DNA from: Streptomyces sp. LBL
GTDB lineage: Bacteria; Actinomycetota; Actinomycetes; Streptomycetales; Streptomycetaceae
Assembly: GCF_029893585.1 (NCBI RefSeq)
Contig: NZ_JARXYX010000016.1
Coordinates: 1-64,000, forward strand
Direction: 5' to 3'
Length of the DNA stretch: 64,000 nucleotides
The notes beneath the pieces are model-generated. The model was given only the letters and a program-made list of their open reading frames with translations, made no database searches and had not been told where the DNA came from. Of the stretch, positions 40,570 through 52,613 are shown piece after piece. The translations under genes were made by a program, and so were the position numbers. The number at the start of each line of letters is the position of its first letter. Within the stretch, counting starts at the first letter, position 1.

Positions 40570-41366
40570 TGACGAGTAGTGTTCACGTCGTGCTGGCAGA
40601 ACGACGACATCAACTCATCCTGCGGGCCCTGCGCTCCGGAGGCCCCGCAGCCGTGACCGACCTCTCCGAACAACTGGGCGTGAGCCCCGCCACGGTCCGG
40701 CGCGACCTGGTGAAGCTCGAGGACGACGGGCTGCTGACGCGCGTGCACGGCGGCGCGGTCGTCGAGGAGGGCGACCAGCCCTTCGAAGAGGTCGCCGCGA
40801 TGCGGGTGGGTGAGAAGGACGCCATAGCCGCGCACGCGGCGGCCATGGTCGCCGACGGTCAGTCGTTGCTGCTCGACATCGGCACCACCGCCTACCGCCT
40901 GGCCCGGCAGCTGCACGGCCGCCACCTCACCGTGATCACCAGCAACCTGGTGGTCTACGAGGAACTCGCCGACGACGAGGGTATCGAGCTGGTGCTGCTC
41001 GGCGGCATGGTCCGCCGCGAGTACCGCTCCCTGGTCGGCTTCCTCACCGAGGACAACCTGCGCCAGCTGCACGCCGACTGGCTCTTCCTCGGCACCAGTG
41101 GAGTGCGGCCCGGTGGGCAGGTGATGGACACGACGGTCGTCGAGGTCCCGGTGAAACGGGCCATGATCGACGCCAGTGACAAGGTCGTCCTGCTCGCCGA
41201 CTCGGCGAAGTTCCCGGGTACGGGCATGGCGAAGGTCTGCGGTCCCGAGGACCTGGACGCGGTGGTGACGAACGGGCCGGTGAACCCGGCTACGCGGTCC
41301 TCCCTGGAGGAGGCGGGCGTCGACGTGGTGTTGGCAGGCAATCAAGGAAAGGCGGGCGCAGCGTGA
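40569..41366 (+). CDS. DeoR/GlpR-family regulator
   Basis: A 265-aa regulator. The N-terminal DeoR helix-turn-helix covers about residues 12-60 (VTDLSEQLGVSPATVRRDLVKLEDDGLLTRVHGGAV). The C-terminal sugar-phosphate sensor domain shows DGQSLLLDIGTTAYRLARQL, LTVITSNLVVYEEL and FLGTSGVRPGGQVMDTTVVEVPVKRAMI. It likely controls both arms of the glycan locus in response to a phosphosugar. ATG at 40569 is used; the TTG two codons earlier is less likely. Its stop overlaps the GH4 start (GTGA). Confidence 0.88.
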   Translation: MTSSVHVVLAERRHQLILRALRSGGPAAVTDLSEQLGVSPATVRRDLVKLEDDGLLTRVHGGAVVEEGDQPFEEVAAMRVGEKDAIAAHAAAMVADGQSLLLDIGTTAYRLARQLHGRHLTVITSNLVVYEELADDEGIELVLLGGMVRREYRSLVGFLTEDNLRQLHADWLFLGTSGVRPGGQVMDTTVVEVPVKRAMIDASDKVVLLADSAKFPGTGMAKVCGPEDLDAVVTNGPVNPATRSSLEEAGVDVVLAGNQGKAGAA

Positions 41367-42700
41367 AGCTGACGATTCTGGGCGGCGGCGGATTCCGGGT
41401 GCCGCTCGTGTACGGGGCGCTCCTCGGGGACCGTGGGGAGGGCCGCGTCACGCAGGTCGTGCTGCACGATCTGGACCCGCAGCGGCTGTCCGCGGTGACC
41501 CGGGTGCTCGCCGAGCAGGCCGCCGGGGTGCCCGACGCGCCCGAGGTGAGCGCCACCACCGACCTCGACGAGGCGCTGCGCGGCGCCGACTTCGTCTTCT
41601 CCGCGATCCGCGTCGGCGGCCTGGAGGGCAGGGCCGAGGACGAGCGGGTGGCGCTGGCCGAGGGTGTGCTGGGCCAGGAGACGGTCGGCGCGGGCGGCAT
41701 CGCCTACGGTCTGCGGACCGTGCCGGTCGCCGTGGACATCGCCCGCCGGGTGGCCCGCCTCGCCCCCGACGCCTGGGTCATCAACTTCACCAACCCGGCC
41801 GGCCTGGTCACCGAGGCCATGTCCCGCCACCTCGGCGACCGCGTCATCGGCATCTGCGACTCGCCGGTCGGCCTCGGCCGCCGGATCGCCCGGGTGCTCG
41901 GCGCGAACCCGAAGGAGGCGTGGATCGACTACGTCGGCCTCAACCACCTCGGCTGGGTGCGCGGCCTGCACATCGCCGGCCGGGACGAGCTCCCGCGTCT
42001 GCTCGCCGACCCCGACCTGCTCGGCTCCTTCGAGGAGGGCAAGCTCTTCGGCGTCGACTGGCTCCAGTCCCTCGGCGCGATCCCGAACGAGTACCTGCAC
42101 TACTACTACTTCAACCGGGAAGCGGTCCGCTCCTACCAGCAGGCCGAGAAGACCCGCGGCGCGTTCCTGGCCGGCCAGCAGGCCCGCTTCTACGAGGAGA
42201 TGCGGCGCCCCGACGCCGACGCGCTGGCCGCCTGGGACCGCACCCGCGCCGAGCGGGAGGCCACCTACATGGCGGAGAACCGGGAGACCGCCGGCGCCGG
42301 TGAGCGCGACGCCGACGACCTCTCCGGCGGCTACGAGAAGGTGGCCCTCGCCCTGATGCGGGCCATCGCCCGCGACGAGCGCACCACCCTGATCCTCAAC
42401 GTCCGCAACCAGAGCACCCTCTCGGTGCTCGACGCGGACGCCGTCATCGAGGTGCCCTGCCTGGTCGACGCCAACGGCGCCCACCCGGTCGCCGTCGCCC
42501 CGCTGCCCGACCACGCCACCGGCCTGGTCTGCTCCGTCAAGGCGGTCGAGCGCGAGGTGCTGGCCGCCGCCGAGTCCGGCTCCCGTAAGACGGCGGTGAA
42601 GGCGTTCGCGCTGCACCCGCTGGTCGACTCGGTCAACGTGGCCCACCGGCTGGTCGAGGGCTACACCGACGTCCACCCGGGCCTCGCGTACCTTGGGTGA
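41363..42700 (+). CDS. GH4 glycosidase (6-phospho-beta-glucosidase-like)
   Basis: A 445-aa NAD- and metal-dependent glycosidase. The N-terminal Rossmann motif LGGGGFRVP is at residues 6-14, NFTNPAGLVTEA near 140, and the metal ligands are Cys in GICDSPVGL near 170 and His in GLNHLGWVRGL near 195. GH4 enzymes use oxidation at C3; members act on 6-phospho- or free sugars with alpha or beta links, and the exact substrate here is open. GTG at 41363 overlaps the DeoR stop, so the two are translationally coupled. Confidence 0.87.
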   Translation: MKLTILGGGGFRVPLVYGALLGDRGEGRVTQVVLHDLDPQRLSAVTRVLAEQAAGVPDAPEVSATTDLDEALRGADFVFSAIRVGGLEGRAEDERVALAEGVLGQETVGAGGIAYGLRTVPVAVDIARRVARLAPDAWVINFTNPAGLVTEAMSRHLGDRVIGICDSPVGLGRRIARVLGANPKEAWIDYVGLNHLGWVRGLHIAGRDELPRLLADPDLLGSFEEGKLFGVDWLQSLGAIPNEYLHYYYFNREAVRSYQQAEKTRGAFLAGQQARFYEEMRRPDADALAAWDRTRAEREATYMAENRETAGAGERDADDLSGGYEKVALALMRAIARDERTTLILNVRNQSTLSVLDADAVIEVPCLVDANGAHPVAVAPLPDHATGLVCSVKAVEREVLAAAESGSRKTAVKAFALHPLVDSVNVAHRLVEGYTDVHPGLAYLG

Positions 42701-42708
42701 ACGCGTCC

Positions 42709-42722
42709 TGTAAGCGCTTTCC
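42709..42722. promoter_or_regulatory. LacI-type operator-like palindrome
   Basis: TGTAAGCGCTTTCC contains the perfect core AAGCGCTT, the standard centre of LacI/GalR-family operators, 49 bp before the alpha-mannosidase start. No LacI gene is in the window, so a regulator elsewhere may act here. Confidence 0.5.
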
Positions 42723-42770
42723 GGCCTTCGGGCCACCCCTCCCTGGCTTCCCGGTTTCCTGGAGATCCTC

Positions 42771-45827
<3,057 letters not shown>

Positions 45828-45951
45828 CACCGGCACAGCGGGGCGGCGCGCTCGCCGCGCCCGCCCCGCTTCCGCCGCGTTCCCCGCCCGCCCCGCTTCC
45901 CCGCCTTCCCCACTTCCCCCGAGTGACCTTGCTCTGTAGAGGAGTCCCGCC

Positions 45952-47202
45952 ATGCCCATGCAGCAGTGGTTCACCGACGCCAAGTTGGGGATCTTCATCC
46001 ACTGGGGCGTCTACGCCGTCGACGGCGTCCAGGAGTCCTGGTCGTTCTACGACGACATCGTCCCGCACGACCAGTACATGTCCCAGCTCGACCGCTTCAC
46101 CGGCGCCCGGTACGACCCGCGCGCCTGGGCCGACCTGTTCGCCCGAGCAGGCGCCAAGTACGCCGTCCTCACCAGCCGTCACCACGACGGCGTCGCCCTG
46201 TGGGACACCGCGTACGGCGACCTCAACCTGGGCCGCGACTACCTCACCGGCTACGCCGAGGCCCTGCGCGAGAAGGATCTCAAGGTCGGTTTCTACTACT
46301 CCCACTCCGACTGGAACCACCCCGACTACGCCTCCACCCGCAAACCGGGCCGCCCGCCGGAGCAGGAGGACAACCGCTACTCCGAGGTCGCGGCCGAGGA
46401 CGAGGACCTGGCTGCCTGGGAGCGGTTCATCGCCTACCGCGACGGCCAGATCCGCGAACTCTCCTCCCGCTACCGGCCCGACCTGATGTGGTTCGACGGC
46501 GAGTGGGACCGCAGCGAGGAGCAGTGGCGCATCCCCGAACTCGCCGCACTCATCCGCTCGTACTCGCCCGACGTCGTTTTCAACGCCCGCATGCTCAGCG
46601 AGGGCGACTACGCCACCCCCGAACAGGGCGCCCCCATCGAACCGCCCGCCGGGCCCTGGGAGTTGTGCCTGACGATCAACGACTCGTGGGGTTACCAGCA
46701 CCACGACCAGAACCACAAGTCGCTCAGCCAACTGGTCCGCTACTTCACCGAGACCATCGGCGGGGGCGGCAACCTGCTGCTCGACGTCGGCCCGATGGAG
46801 GACGGCACCATCCCCGCGCCGCAGGTCGAGCGGCTGGAAGGCCTGGGGGAGTGGATCCGCAAGCACTCCGACGCCGTGTACGGGACGCTGCGCGGGCTGC
46901 CGGCCGGGCACCACTACGGGCCCAGCACCCTCTCCGCCGACCGCCGCACCCTCTACCTCACCCTGTACGACATCCCACGCGCCGAGATCGGCGTCCGCGG
47001 GCTGGTCACCCCGGTCCGCAGGGTCACCGTCCTCGGCACCGGCACCGAACTCGCCCACCGGGTCGTCGGCGGACTGCACGAGGCCGTCGGCGTGCTGTGG
47101 ATCGACCCGCCCGCCGCGGCGGACCTCGACCCCCACGCCACCGTGCTCGCGGTCGAGTTGGACGGAGAACTGGAGCTGTACCGGGGGTCGGGCCGCTTCT
47201 GA
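45952..47202 (+). CDS. GH29 alpha-L-fucosidase
   Basis: A 416-aa cytosolic enzyme. Motifs are LGIFIHWGVYAVDG near residue 12, LTSRHHDGVALWDT near 75, and the nucleophile Asp in LMWFDGEWDRSEEQW near 180; GGGGNLLLDVGPMEDG near 280 closes the barrel. It would remove alpha-L-fucose. The stretch before it (45828-45951) is pyrimidine-rich and holds no gene. It completes a mannosidase/fucosidase/galactosidase set fitting branched plant or fungal glycans. Confidence 0.92.
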   Translation: MPMQQWFTDAKLGIFIHWGVYAVDGVQESWSFYDDIVPHDQYMSQLDRFTGARYDPRAWADLFARAGAKYAVLTSRHHDGVALWDTAYGDLNLGRDYLTGYAEALREKDLKVGFYYSHSDWNHPDYASTRKPGRPPEQEDNRYSEVAAEDEDLAAWERFIAYRDGQIRELSSRYRPDLMWFDGEWDRSEEQWRIPELAALIRSYSPDVVFNARMLSEGDYATPEQGAPIEPPAGPWELCLTINDSWGYQHHDQNHKSLSQLVRYFTETIGGGGNLLLDVGPMEDGTIPAPQVERLEGLGEWIRKHSDAVYGTLRGLPAGHHYGPSTLSADRRTLYLTLYDIPRAEIGVRGLVTPVRRVTVLGTGTELAHRVVGGLHEAVGVLWIDPPAAADLDPHATVLAVELDGELELYRGSGRF

Positions 47203-47218
47203 GCCGGGTACACCCGAC

Positions 47219-48349
47219 CTAAAGAGGCAGGGCGCTCGCCGTCGATGTCCTGACCGTCGAGTCGACGTGAGCCGGCTCGACCGGCGTCCGCTCGGCCGCC
47301 GGCGGCAACGGCTGCGGCGCAAACGACACCCCTCGCAACGGCCGCGGCCCCGACACCACCGAGTAGTCCTGCCCCAGGAACGGCGGAGTCACGTCGCCGG
47401 GATCCTCGCCGAGTGCCAGCTGCACGGCTGCCCAGGGCGCGTTGACGCCGCACAGCGACAGTTGGTGCAGCCCGCCCGCCGGACGTGTGTTGACGTCCAT
47501 CAGGACCGGGGTGTCGCCGAACATCCGGAACTGGATGTTGGACAGGTAGTGCAGTCCGAAGTTCTCCGCGATCCGCCGGGCCGGCTCCAGCCACTGCTCG
47601 GACAGCGTGAACCCGCGGCGGCGGCCGTTCTTGGTGCGGCCGATGGCCATGCGGATCCGGTTGTCGGGACCAGTGAGGCAGTCCACCGACACCTCCGGCT
47701 CCTCAAGGCGCGGCATGACCAGCCAGTCCACGGGCTCGTCGGCCTCCTTCAGCGCTTCGAGCACCAGGTCGAGCGGGACGTAGGGGCTCGGGAAGCCGTT
47801 GAGGTGCGTGAGCGAGAAGGGGGCGCGCGTGATCATGCGGAAGCCGACCCCGCCCGCACCGGACGCCGGCTTGAAGCACGCCTTGTGTCCGTCCGCCTCC
47901 AGCTCCTCGACGGCGGTCACCAGTTCGTCCGCCGACCGCACCCGCCACCACGGCGGCACGGGCGCCCCCATCGCCCGGACGGCCTCGTAGGCGATCACCT
48001 TGTCGTGGAAGACGGCCACGGCCTCCGGCGGCGGCGCGAGCAGGGCCGTACCGGCCGCCTCGAAGTCGGCGCGGTGCGCCACGATCGCCGCCTGGTGCAG
48101 CCGGGGTACGAACACGTCGATGCCGCGTCGTACGCACTGGTCCAGCGCGTACTCCACGTACCCGGCCGGGGACAGACCCTCCGGCTCCAGGTCGGCGGTG
48201 TCGGCGGCGGCCAGCACGGGGGAGTCGGCGTCACCGTGTGTCGCATGGATCTCGACGGCGCGGTCGCTGGGATTTCTCCGCAGCTGATCCATGAAGAACA
48301 CGTTCTCCGCGTACGTGCGGTTGAGCCAGACGCGTACGCGAGAGACCAT
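47219..48349 (-). CDS. ATP-grasp domain protein
   Basis: A 376-aa protein with an ATP-grasp core. The phosphate/Mg region runs from KACFKPASGAGGVGFRMI near residue 155, and LVMPRLEEPEVSVDCLT and FRMFGDTPVLMDVNTRPAGGLHQLSLCG carry the acidic metal ligands near 225 and 285. It therefore joins a carboxylate to an amine or thiol, or forms a related bond. ATG at 48349 begins at MVSRVRVWLNRTY. It stands next to a metallophosphoesterase and a phosphopantetheinyl transferase on the other side of a 343-bp promoter region; no amino acid substrate can be read from the sequence. Confidence 0.82.
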   Translation of the reverse strand: MVSRVRVWLNRTYAENVFFMDQLRRNPSDRAVEIHATHGDADSPVLAAADTADLEPEGLSPAGYVEYALDQCVRRGIDVFVPRLHQAAIVAHRADFEAAGTALLAPPPEAVAVFHDKVIAYEAVRAMGAPVPPWWRVRSADELVTAVEELEADGHKACFKPASGAGGVGFRMITRAPFSLTHLNGFPSPYVPLDLVLEALKEADEPVDWLVMPRLEEPEVSVDCLTGPDNRIRMAIGRTKNGRRRGFTLSEQWLEPARRIAENFGLHYLSNIQFRMFGDTPVLMDVNTRPAGGLHQLSLCGVNAPWAAVQLALGEDPGDVTPPFLGQDYSVVSGPRPLRGVSFAPQPLPPAAERTPVEPAHVDSTVRTSTASALPL

Positions 48350-48692
48350 GCAGGCCGCCTTTTCAAGATTCGCGGGCAGGGCGGAGCAAGCCCGTGCCCG
48401 GGCAGGGTGGTGGGAGGTACACCAAACCGCCCCCGTGCGAAGGGAATTTGTGGCGGTGGTGTTGAGGCGATCATACGGCTTCCCAAGGGCCTCGCGTGCA
48501 ACGTGCATGTTACGGATTTTCCGATCATGTACATGGAGAGTTCCGATCATGTTCACCCTCCCGGCGGGGCAGGGCGAGGCGGGGCACACGTCTTGCGGCC
48601 GTGCCGAATTTCGGCCGTCCGGATCCGCCCTTGTCCTCGGGGTCGCGGATGTGTTCTCGTTGTCACATTCGTGAACTCGGAAGGGGCGAGAG
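48350..48692. promoter_or_regulatory. divergent promoter region with 12-bp direct repeats
   Basis: This is 343 bp between the ATP-grasp gene and the metallophosphoesterase gene with no credible ORF. It contains ttccgatcatgt twice, at 48519-48530 and 48541-48552, spaced 22 bp apart (two helical turns). The palindrome ACATGT-like segment and a GCATGT occur nearby. The A/T-richer core around 48500-48555 is the best place for promoters. Confidence 0.55.
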
Positions 48693-49553
48693 GTGACGTC
48701 GACGGCCGGCGGTGCCGGACAGTTGCTGGCCATCAGCGACCTGCACATCGGCTACGAGGAGAACCGCGCCCTGGTCGAGCGGATGCGCCCGGAGACGGAC
48801 GACGACTGGCTGCTCGTGGCCGGCGACGTCGCGGAGACCGTGGCCGACATCCACTGGGCCCTCAAGACGCTCGCGGGCCGCTTCCGCAAGGTCGTCTGGG
48901 CCCCGGGCAACCATGAACTGTGGACCCACCCCAAGGACACCGTCAGCCTGCGCGGAGTCGCCCGGTACGAGTACCTCGTCGACCTGTGCCGGGACCTCGG
49001 CGTGTCCACGCCCGAGGACTCCTACCCGATCTGGAACGGCCCCGGCGGCCCGGTCGCGGTGGCCCCGCTGTTCCTGCTGTACGACTACTCCTTCCTGCCG
49101 GCCGGCTGCTCGACCAAGGAGGAGGGACTGGCGTACGCGCACGGTACGGGAATCGTCTGCAACGACGAGTTCCTGCTGCACCCCGACCCCTATCCGACCC
49201 GCGAGGCCTGGTGCCGGGCCCGGGTCGCCGAGACGGAACGCCGGCTCACCGCGCTCCCCGACCACCTGCCCGTCGTCCTCGTCAACCACTACCCGCTGGA
49301 CCGGCATCCCATGGACGTCCTGTGGCATCCCGAGTTCGCCATGTGGTGCGGCACCCGGCTGACCGCCGACTGGCACCGCAGGTTCCGCGTGGAGACCATG
49401 GTCTACGGCCATCTGCACATCCCGCGCACCACCTGGCACGAGGGCGTCCGCTTCGAGGAGGTGTCGGTGGGTTACCCCCGCGAGTGGCGCAAACGCACCG
49501 AGCCGCCCGGGCGACTGCGCCGCATCGTGCCCCGGGCGGCGGTGGCGCGGTGA
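48693..49553 (+). CDS. metallophosphoesterase
   Basis: A 286-aa calcineurin-like phosphoesterase. All motifs are present: AISDLHIGY (D-x-H, residue 15), VAGDVAETV, WAPGNHELW, VLVNHYPLD and VYGHLHIPR. No signal peptide, so cytosolic; the substrate is unknown. GTG at 48693 follows GAAGGGGCGAGAG. Its stop overlaps the GTG of the phosphopantetheinyl transferase gene (GTGA), so the two are made together, an arrangement I recall from S. coelicolor SCO6672-SCO6673. Confidence 0.88.
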   Translation: MTSTAGGAGQLLAISDLHIGYEENRALVERMRPETDDDWLLVAGDVAETVADIHWALKTLAGRFRKVVWAPGNHELWTHPKDTVSLRGVARYEYLVDLCRDLGVSTPEDSYPIWNGPGGPVAVAPLFLLYDYSFLPAGCSTKEEGLAYAHGTGIVCNDEFLLHPDPYPTREAWCRARVAETERRLTALPDHLPVVLVNHYPLDRHPMDVLWHPEFAMWCGTRLTADWHRRFRVETMVYGHLHIPRTTWHEGVRFEEVSVGYPREWRKRTEPPGRLRRIVPRAAVAR

Positions 49554-50230
49554 TCGAGGAACTGCTGCCGGCCTCCGTGGTGACCGTGGAGGCGTACGGC
49601 CATGAGGAGCCCGCGAACACGGTCCTCTACCCCGAGGAAGAGGCCGTCGTGGCACGGGCGGTCCACAAACGCCGTCGCGAGTTCGCCGTCGTACGCTCCT
49701 GCGCCCGCCGGGCCATGGAGAAGCTCGGTGTGTCGCCGCAGCCCGTGCTGCCCGGGGAGCGCGGCGCCCCGCAGTGGCCGGCCGGACTGACCGGCAGCAT
49801 GACCCACTGCGACGGATTCTGCGCCGCCGCCCTGGTCCGCGTCACCGACCTGGCCTCCCTCGGTATCGACGCCGAACCGGACGGGCCGCTGCCGGAGGGC
49901 GTCCTGGACGCCGTGTCGCTGCCCGCGGAACGCGAGCGTCTGCTCCGGCTCGCCGACGATCACCCCGCACCCCACTGGGACCGGCTCCTGTTCAGCGCCA
50001 AGGAGTCCGTCTACAAGGCGTGGTTCCCCCTCACCCGGCAGTGGCTGGACTTCTCCGAGGCCGACATCGAGATCCGCGTCGACGCCGGAGAGCGGCTGCA
50101 GGGCTCCTTCCGCGCCGAACTCCTCGTCCCCGGGCCGCTGGTGGGCGCCCGGCGGCTCGGGCACTTCGACGGTCGCTGGACCATCGGGCGCGGACTGGTG
50201 GCCACGTCCGTCACCGTGCCGCACGACTGA
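49550..50230 (+). CDS. Sfp-type 4'-phosphopantetheinyl transferase
   Basis: A 226-aa transferase that moves phosphopantetheine from CoA to carrier-protein serines. EntD/Sfp motifs are RRREFAVVRSCARRAM near residue 40, GSMTHCDGFCAAAL near 80, GIDAEPDGPL (Mg-binding) near 103, and the signature FSAKESVYKAWFPLTRQWLDF near 145. No polyketide or peptide synthetase is nearby, so it probably serves clusters elsewhere in the genome. It starts by overlap with the metallophosphoesterase stop. Confidence 0.92.
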   Translation: MIEELLPASVVTVEAYGHEEPANTVLYPEEEAVVARAVHKRRREFAVVRSCARRAMEKLGVSPQPVLPGERGAPQWPAGLTGSMTHCDGFCAAALVRVTDLASLGIDAEPDGPLPEGVLDAVSLPAERERLLRLADDHPAPHWDRLLFSAKESVYKAWFPLTRQWLDFSEADIEIRVDAGERLQGSFRAELLVPGPLVGARRLGHFDGRWTIGRGLVATSVTVPHD

Positions 50231-50371
50231 CGTAGGGCACGGCACAGCACGGCACCGCCTGTGACCTGACGCTGAGGGGGCGTACGGCACCGTACGCGGG
50301 GCCCGGCTGTGAGGCACACGACCGCCCGCGACACCTGTGAGTCGACGGCAGGGAACGCGCCTGAGAAGACC

Positions 50372-50440
50372 CACAGCACAGCACAGCACAGCACAGCACA
50401 GCACGGCATGGCACAGCACGGCATGGCACAGCACGGCACG
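50372..50440. repeat. 5-bp microsatellite (cacag) grading into a 15-bp repeat
   Basis: About six perfect cacag units at 50372-50402 pass into two copies of gcacggcatggcaca and a final gcacggcacg. Similar pieces (gcacggcacag) occur near 50236. It separates convergent genes and encodes nothing credible. Confidence 0.9.
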
Positions 50441-50451
50441 CCGGGAGGCGG

Positions 50452-50691
50452 TTACGGCTCCGGTGGGCACCAGGTGGCCAACAGCCGGAAGAACGCCTCC
50501 TCGTTGCCGGTCAGCCCCGCCTGCGCCAGGGCCTGTTCCGCCTCGGCGAGTACGGCGGGCGACACGACGGGTGGTCGGGTCGCGTCCGGCGGGCCGGGCG
50601 CCACGTCGAACGCGGCCCGCACCGTGTGCAGCAGCCTCAGATAGGCCTGGACGGCGGCGCGTTCGCGGTCGGTCAGTACGGCGGTGGGCAT
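50452..50691 (-). CDS. small hypothetical protein
   Basis: A 79-aa protein, mostly helical (LTDRERAAVQAYLRLLHTVRAAFDV, then SPAVLAEAEQALAQAGLTGNEEAFFRLLATW). ATG at 50691 is seven bases after GGGGAGAG, a good site that supports it as real. No metal or membrane motif; function unknown. It follows an XRE regulator on the same strand after 225 bp. Confidence 0.6.
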   Translation of the reverse strand: MPTAVLTDRERAAVQAYLRLLHTVRAAFDVAPGPPDATRPPVVSPAVLAEAEQALAQAGLTGNEEAFFRLLATWCPPEP

Positions 50692-50916
50692 CGGACGGCT
50701 CTCCCCGGGTCGTGGTCGTACGTTGCCCTTCCAGCGTGCCGCCCACCACTGACAATCCGCTCCCGCCGCCCGCAGGCCCGCCCCCTTGGCGGAGGCCGGA
50801 CCTCGCTGAAACCCCCGGCTGGAACGCCGCTTAACGCTGGAGCGAAAGGCTTTCGGCCGCTTGCTCGCGGCCGGTGGAACAGGAGGCGAGTGCTCACAGC
50901 TCTCCTCCGGATCGGA

Positions 50917-51567
50917 TCAGGACTCGGGCCGCTTGACGCTCTCCAGGAGCATGTCCAGCCACTCCGCGACCTTGTCACGGTGCTGGTCGGTGGGCAGTTG
51001 CGCGGCCCGCCAGGCGATCTGGCGGACGCCGTGGTCCTGCAACAGCCGCTCCAACGGGTCGTCGAGCGCCGCGGAGGCCTCGCGTTCGGCGAGCTTCTGC
51101 AGGAGCTCCTGCTCGGTGCGCTGGAGGGCGCCCGCGAGTGCCTCGGGGTCCTCGGCCGTGAGGAATCCGGCGTGCACCCGGAAGAAGCGCTGGATGGCGT
51201 CGCAGTGCTCCATCGTAGGACGCCGGTCGCCGTTGATGAGCGCCCCGGCCTGCTGCCGGGACATGCCCGCGCCGTCGGCGATCTCCTGCTGGGTGTACCT
51301 GCGCCCGTTGGTCTTGAGCCGGGTGCGCCGCAGCAGGTCCAGGCGCTGCAGGAACCGTGCCTGCACATCGGGCTCACCGGCGGGCCGGCCGGTCAGCAGG
51401 GCCTTGACCACGGGCTCGGTAACACCGGAGGCGACGGACAGACCGGCGATGTCGAAGACCTCCGCGTCCGGTACGCCGAGCCGGTCGGCCAGTGCGGCGA
51501 CGCGGGCGATGACAGCCGACAGCACAGCCGACGCCGCGTCGCCGGGATCCTCGAAGCCGACCGACAC
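50917..51567 (-). CDS. XRE-family HTH regulator
   Basis: A 216-aa regulator. The helix-turn-helix is central (about residues 85-145: RRYTQQEIADGAGMSRQQAGALINGDRRPTMEHCDAIQRFF), and the C-terminal part is a long acidic/basic helix (LQRTEQELLQKLAEREASAALDDPLERLLQ). GTG at 51567 is eight bases after AGGAG and is preferred over the longer frame to 51594. It is divergent from a protein that has only the MmyB-type ligand-binding domain; the two may act together. Confidence 0.8.
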   Translation of the reverse strand: MSVGFEDPGDAASAVLSAVIARVAALADRLGVPDAEVFDIAGLSVASGVTEPVVKALLTGRPAGEPDVQARFLQRLDLLRRTRLKTNGRRYTQQEIADGAGMSRQQAGALINGDRRPTMEHCDAIQRFFRVHAGFLTAEDPEALAGALQRTEQELLQKLAEREASAALDDPLERLLQDHGVRQIAWRAAQLPTDQHRDKVAEWLDMLLESVKRPES

Positions 51568-51805
51568 CGACAGATCTCCTACGTCTTCTCGCACTGGCTT
51601 CTCACAGGCTTCTCACGAGCGGTTGCCGTGAACTTCCCGGAGAGTAGCCCGTTGTTCGAACTCACATCCAGGTCTCGCCACAACTGTGGCCAATTTCAGC
51701 CGTCACCCCGCATGAAATGCCACGATAGTTGACACCGCTCGCATCGGGGAAGCAGGATCAAGGGCGCCGCGTGAAGGCCGCATAGGCAAGAGGGGTGACC
51801 TCCCG

Positions 51806-52477
51806 ATGGCATATCAGGCAGGTGGGCAGCGGTCCGTACCGCGACCCGTCCCCGAAAGTCCCGAGGCTCAGGCCTATCTCCAGGACTACGCCACTCTGCT
51901 GGAAGCGGTCAGCTTCCCGTCCGTCGTCCTCGACCACCGCTGGGACGTCGTGCTCGCGAACACCGCTTTCGCGTCACTTTTCCGCGGTGTGGGCCCTCAT
52001 CCGACGGCCATGCCGGGCGACAACCTGCTCAGGTTCGTCCTGTTCCACCCTGACGCGAGCACGGTCCTCGCGGAACACGAGTCGCGCTGGTGCCTGCCGA
52101 TGCTGGCGCACTTCGCCGCCGCCGTGGAGCGGCACGGCCAGGACCACGCCCTGCAGTCCATCCGCGGGGACATCGCCCAGGACCCCCTCATGGAGGCCGC
52201 CTTCCGGCAGGGCCTGCCGCACTGGATCCGTGCGGTGGGTGAGCAGGCCGTCGAGCACGACGGCGCGGTCCGCCCGCTGGTGCACCCCGACCCGCGCTGG
52301 GGCGCCACCGACTGCCGGATCGTCGACGAGACGCCCCGGACCCTGAGGGACATGGGGTACACCCGACTCACGCTGGTCCTGCGCCCCGTGCGCCGCCCGG
52401 CACCCGCGGCGCGCCGGAGGGTACGTCCCCGCCGTACGGCGAGCCACCTCAGCGTGGCGCCCGCCCCCGAAGCCTGA
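51806..52477 (+). CDS. MmyB-like ligand-binding-domain protein without HTH
   Basis: A 223-aa protein. Residues 20-190 match the PAS-like ligand-binding domain usually found C-terminal to an XRE helix-turn-helix in MmyB-type regulators: LLEAVSFPSVVLDHRWDVVLANTAFASLF, then PGDNLLRFVLFHPDAS and LVHPDPRWGATDCRIVD. No DNA-binding domain is present; the tail (RRPAPAARRRVRPRR) is basic. ATG at 51806 has AGAGGGGTGA upstream. It diverges from an XRE gene across 238 bp and ends in a strong terminator. Confidence 0.72.
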   Translation: MAYQAGGQRSVPRPVPESPEAQAYLQDYATLLEAVSFPSVVLDHRWDVVLANTAFASLFRGVGPHPTAMPGDNLLRFVLFHPDASTVLAEHESRWCLPMLAHFAAAVERHGQDHALQSIRGDIAQDPLMEAAFRQGLPHWIRAVGEQAVEHDGAVRPLVHPDPRWGATDCRIVDETPRTLRDMGYTRLTLVLRPVRRPAPAARRRVRPRRTASHLSVAPAPEA

Positions 52478-52479
52478 CA

Positions 52480-52512
52480 GGCACCGCCGGCGTTCAGGTC
52501 GCCGACGGTGCC
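52480..52512 (+). terminator. strong hairpin terminator
   Basis: GGCACCG-C-CGGCG and CGCCG-A-CGGTGCC make a 13-position stem with a single mismatch and a seven-base loop (TTCAGGT), two bases after the stop of the MmyB-like gene. It lies between convergent genes. Confidence 0.85.
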
Positions 52513-52613
52513 TCGTCAGCTTCCCTCCCCTTTCGCCGACGGCTCGGTTCACCGACTGCTCGCTTCGTCGTGAGAGCGTCGAAGTTCTCTGCCTCGTACG
52601 CCAGTTGACGGCC

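Noticed and set aside
49550..50230. Phosphopantetheinyl transferase as a sign of a biosynthetic gene cluster
   Set aside because: No polyketide, peptide synthetase or carrier protein gene lies in the window; the ATP-grasp and phosphoesterase neighbours do not make a cluster by themselves.
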